A stretch of 12,185 nucleotides of DNA from Prevotella sp. UBA746 (GTDB lineage: Bacteria; Bacteroidota; Bacteroidia; Bacteroidales; Bacteroidaceae), in contig DBKQ01000001.1 of NCBI GenBank assembly GCA_002298545.1, positions 1 through 12,185 on the forward strand, written 5' to 3'. Below are positions 1 through 5,370 of the stretch, in pieces (the first letter of the stretch is position 1; each line of letters opens with the position of its first letter). Both the position numbers and the translations under genes were made by a program. A model generated the notes under the pieces. That model searched no databases. It saw nothing but the letters and a program-made list of their open reading frames with translations, and was not told the DNA's origin.

Positions 1-18
1 TCTTATTTAAAGATAATG

Positions 19-49
19 CAAAGATACGTACTTCTCCTTGAACCACAAA
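19..49 (-). promoter_or_regulatory. Bacteroidota-type promoter for a gene beyond the left edge
   Basis: On the minus strand a TTTG box (46-49) is followed by exactly 19 bases and then TATCTTTG (19-26), a perfect match to the TTTG-N19-TAnnTTTG consensus of the housekeeping sigma factor in this phylum. It lies downstream of the terminator that closes the isomerase gene, so it should start a new transcript whose gene lies left of position 1. Both boxes and their spacing are seen directly; promoter activity is inferred. Confidence 0.75.
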
Positions 50-103
50 GTTTTTTTTACTAATCTCTGTGAAAACGCCATCAAGTCTGCATCTCTGATA
101 TAG

Positions 104-139
104 AAAAATCCCCAAATTAATGTTAACTTGGGGATTTTT
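104..139 (-). terminator. Intrinsic terminator of the isomerase gene
   Basis: Two 17-base arms (104-120 and 123-139) pair with a single mismatch. In the minus-strand RNA the stem has AAAAAUCCCC outside and ends in GGGGAUUUUU, so the U run forms the end of the stem. It sits 34 bases past the isomerase stop codon. Because A and T runs flank both sides it may work in both directions, though no plus-strand gene reads into it. Confidence 0.85.
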
Positions 140-173
140 GTCTTTTAACTTATAATTTGCTTACTGCAAACAA

Positions 174-1682
174 TTATTTTTTGCCATGTTTGTTTACTGT
201 TTCAAGTACCTCCTTGTTTACTACGACAGGATACTTCTTGCGAAGTTCAGCCACCCATCGTTTCTCAAGAACATCTTGGTAATCAGCAGTAACAAGTCCC
301 TTTACGTCGGTGTACTCCTCAGGACCTTTCTTCAGAATCTTTCCGTAAACGGCATCAATAGGATAATCTTTCAGAGGAGTTACAGTAGTATCTTTCTCAA
401 AAACCATCTTGTCGATAAAGGCATTATCGCCTTTCTTAAAGATACCCTTCTCTACACGGATACGGATTACAGAATCATTGTTGAACGTTGTACGCAATTT
501 GTCAGCCCACTTGTCGAAGGCAAGTCCCTTGACACAATTCTTTACGGCATTGACATCTGCTGAATTCTTCACATGATATACCATTCCCTTGTATCGAGGT
601 TCCGTCCATGCATACTTCTTCTTGTTTTTCTTGAAGAAAGCGGCAAGTCCTGCCTCGTCCTTTGCTGCCTTATCCCATACATTGCGGTTGCTTATCTCAT
701 AAAGCATCAGTCCATCGTGGTATTCACGGATAAGGTTTTTCAGGTCTGAGTCCTTTGCCGACATCTCCTCGGCACGTGCATTGAGCACATCCTCGGCCTT
801 CAGTTTACCGGCAGAAGCGTCAACGACACGCTGAATACTGTCTTTCGCAACCTTCTCACGGATATTACGCATTTCGAGGAAGCGGCGGATGTTAGTGCGC
901 AGACTGTCATACGGATCGATTGGCTTGCGTTCCTTCATATATATAATATGGTATCCCACAGGAGAAAGAACCGGTTTCGACATCTGTCCCACCTTTAGGG
1001 CATAAGCCGCCTTTTCAAACTCAGGCAGTGTCTGTCCCGGCGACATCCACGGCAGTTCTCCTCCGTTGCGTGCCGAACCTGGATCCTTGGAATATTTCTT
1101 TGCCATTTCGGCAAATGTCTTCTGGAATGCAACGGTATCAACAGGCATAGCCACCCTTCTGCCCTTTACCTTTTTATACACAGGAGTGAGCTGGGCATTG
1201 AGAACATTATATATAGAGTCTGCTCTCAGTTCTGCTTCCTTCTTCTGAGCGTCTGTTGCATCCTGTGCGAGATAAAGCAGAATGTGTGCCGGCTTTATCA
1301 AGCCCTTGTCACCGATGCGTTCTTTTGTCTGCTCATAAACCTTCTTCGCTTCAGCCTCGATATCCTTGTCTGCCACGAACGACGGACGAATCTGCTGGTC
1401 GCGATAAGAGAGGAATTCTTTTTTGAACGAGCTCAAGGTGTCGATATGTGCATCGTAAGCGGCAGCAACCTTCAACTTATAGTTTATAAAGAGATCAACA
1501 TACTCATCAACGGTTTTCTTGTCGATAACGCCCTCAGAGTTGTTCTTGTTATAAGAATACTCAAACTCGGAGCGAGACACAGGCTGTCCGTTGATTGTCA
1601 TTATCGTCGGGTCATTCTGCTGAGCATTGGCTGTAGCTCCAAAAGCGAGGAGCAAAGCCACAAATAGAGATTTGAATTTCAT
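174..1682 (-). CDS. Periplasmic parvulin-type peptidyl-prolyl cis-trans isomerase (SurA/PpiD-like)
   Basis: This 502-residue protein should be a periplasmic foldase or chaperone that isomerises X-Pro bonds, probably acting on envelope or outer-membrane proteins. A Sec signal peptide covers residues 1-20 (Lys-rich start, hydrophobic LFVALLLAF core, ANA|QQ cleavage). A SurA-like N-terminal region (about 22-125) precedes one parvulin domain (about 128-250), recognisable from KPAHILL, the FAEMAKKYSKDPGSARNGGELPW-type block (190-212) and the closing VGYHIIYM (242-249). A longer C-terminal part (about 255-502) has no motif I can name and may be a second, degenerate isomerase or chaperone module. 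It follows guaB after 108 bases that hold a terminator-like hairpin, and no full promoter consensus lies in that gap, so expression may depend on read-through. The isomerase class is well supported; the client proteins and exact ortholog are not. Confidence 0.88.
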   Translation of the reverse strand: MKFKSLFVALLLAFGATANAQQNDPTIMTINGQPVSRSEFEYSYNKNNSEGVIDKKTVDEYVDLFINYKLKVAAAYDAHIDTLSSFKKEFLSYRDQQIRPSFVADKDIEAEAKKVYEQTKERIGDKGLIKPAHILLYLAQDATDAQKKEAELRADSIYNVLNAQLTPVYKKVKGRRVAMPVDTVAFQKTFAEMAKKYSKDPGSARNGGELPWMSPGQTLPEFEKAAYALKVGQMSKPVLSPVGYHIIYMKERKPIDPYDSLRTNIRRFLEMRNIREKVAKDSIQRVVDASAGKLKAEDVLNARAEEMSAKDSDLKNLIREYHDGLMLYEISNRNVWDKAAKDEAGLAAFFKKNKKKYAWTEPRYKGMVYHVKNSADVNAVKNCVKGLAFDKWADKLRTTFNNDSVIRIRVEKGIFKKGDNAFIDKMVFEKDTTVTPLKDYPIDAVYGKILKKGPEEYTDVKGLVTADYQDVLEKRWVAELRKKYPVVVNKEVLETVNKHGKK

Positions 1683-1714
1683 GTTCTTAGCTTTTTGTTG
1701 TTCTTAGAGAAAAA

Positions 1715-1760
1715 TAATATCAAGGACACGCAGTAAATGAATTGTGGGTCCCTGATATTA
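1715..1760 (-). terminator. Terminator-like hairpin between guaB and the isomerase gene
   Basis: In minus-strand RNA, UAAUAUCAGGGAC (1760-1748) pairs over all 13 positions, with one G-U, with GUCCUUGAUAUUA (1727-1715). The loop is 20 nt, and UUUUU follows within a few bases. This fits a rho-independent terminator 30 bases after the guaB stop. The long loop and A/U-rich base make it weaker than a classical terminator, so it may be a partial terminator that sets the guaB-to-isomerase ratio. Confidence 0.5.
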
Positions 1761-1790
1761 CCTTTTATTTTTATCTATTTTTATTTCTTT

Positions 1791-3269
1791 TTATTCCGGA
1801 CGAGAATAGTTCGGAGCCTCGCTTGTGATAGAGATATCATGTGGATGGCTCTCAAGCACACCGGCATTTGTTATGCGCACGAACTTGGCAGAATGCAAGT
1901 CCATGATGTTGTGTGCACCACAGTAACCCATACCTGAGCGAAGTCCGCCGACAAGCTGGTAAACGACTTCCTGCAGAGTTCCCTTGTAAGGCACACGTCC
2001 AGCAATACCTTCCGGCACGAGCTTCTTAACATCCTTTGTACCAGCCTGGAAATAGCGGTCTTTCGAACCGTTCTCCATTGCCTCGAGCGAGCCCATTCCG
2101 CGATAGCTCTTGAACTTACGTCCGTTGAAGATGATTGTATCGCCAGGACTCTCCTCTGTTCCGGCAACAAGTGAACCGATCATTACGGAGTAACCTCCTG
2201 CGGCGAGAGCTTTCACTACATCACCAGAATAACGCAGTCCGCCATCAGCAATCAATGGCACTCCTGTTCCCTCCAATGCACTTGCCACGTCGTATACGGC
2301 GCTCAGCTGTGGAACGCCAACTCCGGCAACAACACGTGTGGTACAGATAGAACCCGGTCCGATACCTACCTTAACGGCATCTGCACCATTGTCAACGAGC
2401 ATCTTTGCTGCAGCACCTGTAGCAACGTTACCCACAACGATATCTACATTAGGGAATGCCTTCTTTGCCTCTACGAGCTTCTCGATTACGTATTTCGAAT
2501 GTCCGTGAGCTGTATCGATGACGATAGCATCGGCACCGGCATTTACAAGAGCCTGCATACGTTCGAGAGTATCAACCGTAACACCTACTCCGGCAGCAAC
2601 ACGCAGACGTCCCTTTTCGTCCTTGCAAGCCATTGGCTTGTCTTTTGCCTTTGTAATATCCTTATAAGTAATAAGACCAACGAGATGGTTCTCGGCATCA
2701 ATTACCGGGAGTTTCTCAATCTTGTTCTCCTGCAGAATCTGTGCGGCAGCAGCAAGATCGGTCTTGATATGTGTTGTAACAAGATTCTCCGAAGTCATCA
2801 CCTCGTCGATGTTTCTGTCGAGATTACGCTCAAAACGCAAGTCGCGGTTTGTAACGATACCTACGAGATGGTTCTCATCATCCACAACAGGGATTCCTCC
2901 GATATGGTATTCAGCCATCATATCGAGAGCCTCATGCACTTTAGATCCGCGACGGATTGTTACCGGATCATAAATCATACCATTCTCGGCACGCTTTACG
3001 ATAGCAACCTGTCTTGCCTGTTCCTCAATGCTCATGTTCTTGTGGATAACACCGATACCTCCCTCGCGAGCGATAGCTATAGCCATTGCCGACTCGGTCA
3101 CGGTATCCATTGCTGCCGTAACGAACGGCACGTTCAACTCAATGTTACGCGAGAACTTGGTTTTCAACTCTACTGTACGTGGCAGTACTTCAGAATAAGC
3201 TGGGATAAGGAGGACGTCGTCAAAGGTGAGACCGTCCATTACAATTCTATCTGCAACAAATGATGACAT
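1791..3269 (-). CDS. guaB: Inosine-5'-monophosphate dehydrogenase
   Basis: This enzyme oxidises IMP to XMP with NAD+, the committed step of GTP synthesis, in the cytoplasm. The 492-residue length is typical of bacterial IMPDH. The barrel starts at FDDVLLIPAYS (17-27). The regulatory insert holds two CBS domains (about 97-150 and 157-212), each with a VVD/VID...HLVG core. The catalytic loop GPGSICTT places the thioimidate-forming cysteine at residue 309. ADGGLRYSGD (341-350) binds the IMP phosphate, and the mobile-flap pair that activates water is Arg405-Tyr406 in DRYFQ. All key residues are intact. The chosen start lies about 20 bases below a TAAATTTG promoter box, in an A/T-rich stretch without a Shine-Dalgarno sequence. 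Met11 is a less likely alternative because it would trim the conserved N-terminal strand. Confidence 0.97.
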   Translation of the reverse strand: MSSFVADRIVMDGLTFDDVLLIPAYSEVLPRTVELKTKFSRNIELNVPFVTAAMDTVTESAMAIAIAREGGIGVIHKNMSIEEQARQVAIVKRAENGMIYDPVTIRRGSKVHEALDMMAEYHIGGIPVVDDENHLVGIVTNRDLRFERNLDRNIDEVMTSENLVTTHIKTDLAAAAQILQENKIEKLPVIDAENHLVGLITYKDITKAKDKPMACKDEKGRLRVAAGVGVTVDTLERMQALVNAGADAIVIDTAHGHSKYVIEKLVEAKKAFPNVDIVVGNVATGAAAKMLVDNGADAVKVGIGPGSICTTRVVAGVGVPQLSAVYDVASALEGTGVPLIADGGLRYSGDVVKALAAGGYSVMIGSLVAGTEESPGDTIIFNGRKFKSYRGMGSLEAMENGSKDRYFQAGTKDVKKLVPEGIAGRVPYKGTLQEVVYQLVGGLRSGMGYCGAHNIMDLHSAKFVRITNAGVLESHPHDISITSEAPNYSRPE

Positions 3270-3297
3270 AATTTGTATTTAAAAAATTTATTGCGTG

Positions 3298-3305
3298 CAA
3301 ATTTA
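3298..3305 (-). promoter_or_regulatory. guaB promoter, -7 box
   Basis: The minus strand reads TAAATTTG, a perfect TAnnTTTG box, 28 bases before the guaB start codon. The expected -33 box is poor (TTCTG near 3324-3328). This predicts a 5' leader of roughly 20 nt. Confidence 0.6.
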
Positions 3306-3352
3306 CGCATAATTTATCACATACAGAACGCTTTCACCGATATTTTTTTCGA

Positions 3353-3368
3353 GTTAAATGTATTTAAC
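3353..3368. other. Palindrome upstream of the guaB promoter
   Basis: GTTAAAT and ATTTAAC form perfect 7-base arms around a 2-base centre. The site lies about 50-60 bases upstream of the guaB -7 box, beyond the -33 region, where an activator or a distal operator could bind. It is A/T-rich, so chance is possible, and no regulator is identifiable here. Confidence 0.35.
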
Positions 3369-3487
3369 GCTGAAACTCCGTTTATGATTATAATTATAAA
3401 CTAACGAAGAAAGTTTCAACTTATACTTATATATTATAGGTCAAAGCAGAAAGCTCCGGCTTATGCTTATATATTATAAGTTAAAGC
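3368..3487. repeat. Tandem array of about 40-bp hairpin units (two clear copies, one diverged)
   Basis: Two adjacent 40-base units (3408-3447 and 3448-3487) match at 33 of 40 positions, and all seven differences are transitions. A third, more diverged copy probably precedes them (about 3368-3407); it needs a small indel to align and contains a 22-base near-palindrome (3380-3401, one G-T pair). Each unit can fold on itself. Apart from the guaB promoter, the palindrome at 3353-3368 and these repeats, I see no gene in the 270 bases between guaB and the pectate lyase. Confidence 0.7.
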
Positions 3488-3494
3488 CGGAGCT
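3452..3494 (-). terminator. Hairpin downstream of the pectate lyase, likely terminator
   Basis: AGCTCCGGCTT (3452-3462) pairs perfectly over 11 bases with AAGCCGGAGCT (3484-3494). Inside, CTTATA (3466-3471) pairs with TATAAG (3475-3480) around a 3-base loop. It lies about 45 bases past the lyase stop codon. In the minus direction only UUUCUGCUUU follows, so it is either an imperfect terminator or a 3'-end stabilising hairpin. Confidence 0.5.
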
Positions 3495-3539
3495 GAATCA
3501 TTATTCGTGTTTATTATTCTTATTGTCGGATGTTTCGTC

Positions 3540-5075
3540 TCAATCTCCAATCATCACCTTTTTTACAGATGTATTTCCATTTGCATCAATAGTCTTCACG
3601 ATATTCATGCCATGTGAAGGTGCCGACAGGCGAGTTCCGTCGAGCGAGTAATACTCAACTGTTACGGCATCGGCAGCTATTGTAGAACTGATTGCCGTAG
3701 GCACGTTTGTTACCTTATTGCCATTCTCGTCATAGGTAGGAGCCGTAGAATAGTTCTTCACGGCATTTGCATACTCGTTGATGTCTTCCGAAGGAATAGT
3801 ATTCGTGTAAGCTGTATAGATTTCTATTTTGCCGGCACCGGCATATTTCTCGAGTATCTGCGGTACGTCGGCTGTCTTGTCGTGGTTGTTTACCTTATAG
3901 TTGGGGTCTGTCTGGGTTGGCAGCCAGTCTGTTGCCGTTACAGGATAAGTGTTGCTGATTTTCGCTCCATCGATATTTGTATAACCTGTCATAAGATTGT
4001 TGCAGCCTTTGTATATCACATCGTAGCCGTCGGCTTTGTTTATGTTCAGCGATCCACCGCGGTCGGAGCGTACCGGAGACTTTGTATTCTCGAAATAGCA
4101 GGCATCGAGATAGCCCACAGACTTCTCGCGCACGTCCCATCCGTCTTCACAACCTTTCTGATAGTTGTTCATATAATGCAGATGTCCACCGCGCTGCAGT
4201 GGCAGTCGTGAACCTTGAATGTTGTTAAGATAGTTGTGGTGATAAGAGATGGTTCGGCATCCATCGTAAACATCGCTGTTTCCCTTTCCGAAGAGACAAG
4301 CCTTGTCGTGGTCGTGGAAGAGATTATAGCTGAAGGTCATCCACTGCACGTTGTTCTTGCAGTCGAGCAGTCCGTCGTAGCGGTCTTTGTTTGCCTGGTC
4401 GCCATTGAAGAACTCGCAGTGGTCCACCCAGATATGTCCGCCCCAGTCGCTCTTGGCGCTAACCTTGTCGGCCTGTATACCTATACAGTCTGGATCGCCC
4501 ACTTCAATCTGTTTTCCGTCACGCCAAGCAACAATCTTGTTTTCTCCCGATTTCAACACCGGCACACCTTTCATTGTGAAGCGGCAGTTGCGGATAATGA
4601 TATTGTCAACACACTGCATAACGAAAGTGATATGCGAGAAAAGCGGCGCCTTGCCCGTTTCAGGATTAACCACACCAACGAGTGTTTTGTTTGGAGCCAC
4701 CATGATGCGCTCACCGTATGTAGTCTCCACGCCCTCGCTGCCGTCCTGCTTATCACATAGCTTTCCTGTATTAATGCCGTCTACATAACATTTTATACCA
4801 GTCGTCATATCATGGTCAACCACTACGATATACGGGTCTTTAGCCTGCATGTACGCCTGCAGCTGCGAGAAATTCTTGGCGTAGACCACCTTACCGCCGG
4901 CACCGCCGGTAGTACCCTCGGCACGATAATAGTTAGTACCCGTTTTTCCCGTGCATGCAGCAAAGCCGTCGATAGAGAAATCCCGTCCGTCCACTTGTTG
5001 TGCATTTACATGCAGCATGCATCCGCTCAGCATCATAGCCGTAGCGAAAAGCGTTTTTGCCTTAATCATTTTCAT
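3540..5075 (-). CDS. Secreted pectate lyase, polysaccharide lyase family 1
   Basis: This enzyme should cleave de-esterified polygalacturonate by beta-elimination, with Ca2+, outside the cytoplasm. The 511-residue protein starts with an export signal (1-25). It can be read as signal peptidase I cleavage at VNA|QQ or, because LSGC at 16-19 is a perfect lipobox, as a lipoprotein with Cys19; the usual acidic lipoprotein-export residues after Cys are missing, which favours the first. The parallel beta-helix domain spans about 35-420, with family landmarks IWVDHCEF (215-222) and RLPLQR (290-295), the RxPxxR motif carrying the catalytic arginine. The last 40 residues (about 472-511, YYSLDGTR...GMNIVK...KKVMI) resemble the type A C-terminal sorting domains of the type IX secretion system or related tails of this phylum. 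No consensus promoter is visible upstream, and the gene looks inserted between housekeeping genes. Confidence 0.92.
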   Translation of the reverse strand: MKMIKAKTLFATAMMLSGCMLHVNAQQVDGRDFSIDGFAACTGKTGTNYYRAEGTTGGAGGKVVYAKNFSQLQAYMQAKDPYIVVVDHDMTTGIKCYVDGINTGKLCDKQDGSEGVETTYGERIMVAPNKTLVGVVNPETGKAPLFSHITFVMQCVDNIIIRNCRFTMKGVPVLKSGENKIVAWRDGKQIEVGDPDCIGIQADKVSAKSDWGGHIWVDHCEFFNGDQANKDRYDGLLDCKNNVQWMTFSYNLFHDHDKACLFGKGNSDVYDGCRTISYHHNYLNNIQGSRLPLQRGGHLHYMNNYQKGCEDGWDVREKSVGYLDACYFENTKSPVRSDRGGSLNINKADGYDVIYKGCNNLMTGYTNIDGAKISNTYPVTATDWLPTQTDPNYKVNNHDKTADVPQILEKYAGAGKIEIYTAYTNTIPSEDINEYANAVKNYSTAPTYDENGNKVTNVPTAISSTIAADAVTVEYYSLDGTRLSAPSHGMNIVKTIDANGNTSVKKVMIGD

Positions 5076-5112
5076 TTTAGTTATTATTTTCAGTAGTTTT
5101 ATATAGTAAAAA

Positions 5113-5167
5113 TTATGTTTCCTCCTTCATCCGTTGTCGTTGGAGCTTACTTGTTTCCATCTCCAAC
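5113..5167 (-). other. Pectate lyase leader with stem-loop and 15-codon ORF
   Basis: On the minus strand GTTGGAG (5167-5161) pairs with CTCCAAC (5145-5139) around a 15-base loop. An ATG opens that loop (5160-5158) and runs 15 codons to TAA (5113-5115), ending 37 bases before the lyase start. The peptide is rich in Lys, Arg, Gln and Glu and has no recognisable motif. The stem and the ORF are seen; a regulatory role or translation is speculative. Confidence 0.25.
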
Positions 5168-5183
5168 ACCTTCAATATATTCT

Positions 5184-5233
5184 AAATTCATAATTCACGA
5201 CCCCTCCGAAGGGAAATCATGAATCATGAATTT
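5184..5233 (-). terminator. Long hairpin between recQ and the pectate lyase, possible recQ terminator
   Basis: The 17-base arms 5184-5200 and 5217-5233 pair at all 17 positions in minus-strand RNA, using two G-U pairs; in plus-strand RNA the same two positions are A-C mismatches. Inside, CCCU and AGGG form a further 4 bp around UCGG. The strand-specific pairing suggests that it acts in RNA reading out of recQ. Only UUUAGAAUAU follows, so termination would be weak. It may instead be a dispersed palindromic repeat. Confidence 0.5.
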
Positions 5234-5265
5234 CCAAATATCTTAAATTCCAGTACAGAACCCAG

Positions 5266-5325
5266 AAGTCGAAATTCGCCAACTCTAAATCCGCCAACTC
5301 GAAATCCGCCAACTCGAAATTCGCA
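5266..5325. repeat. Four tandem 15-bp repeats, with degenerate continuation to recQ
   Basis: Four consecutive units of 15 bases (5266, 5281, 5296, 5311) vary around AACTCGAAATCCGCC by one to three bases each. After a 13-base break (5326-5338), less regular 15-base units of the AACTCTAAATTCTAA type continue (from 5339) up to and into the last codons of recQ, where AATTCGCC recurs (5373-5380). The 295-base spacer between the lyase and recQ holds these repeats and the two hairpins described, but no gene that I can support. Confidence 0.85.
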
Positions 5326-5370
5326 GTGAAGCGAGAACAACTCTAAATTCTAAGCTCTAAACTCTTAATT

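Noticed and set aside
2499..3263. 254-codon plus-strand open frame opposite guaB
   Set aside because: It is an antisense shadow of guaB: every landmark of IMP dehydrogenase lies on the other strand, and the frame has no recognisable motif and no promoter.
4215..4760. Plus-strand open frames of 133-181 codons opposite the pectate lyase
   Set aside because: They overlap the beta-helix coding region, overlap each other in different frames, and have no supporting motif or promoter.
5235..5242. Candidate -7 box (GATATTTG) for the pectate lyase
   Set aside because: It misses one consensus base and has no TTTG at the right distance. It also lies at the foot of the long hairpin, more than 150 bases from the start codon.
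5266..5325. Possible CRISPR array
   Set aside because: The units are 15 bases with no spacers between them, and no cas gene is near.
5248..5346. Plus-strand reading of the 15-bp repeat as a pentapeptide repeat (NSKSA-like)
   Set aside because: The 15-base period keeps frame, but there is no start codon in that frame after an upstream stop and a stop follows soon after. A slippage repeat is simpler.
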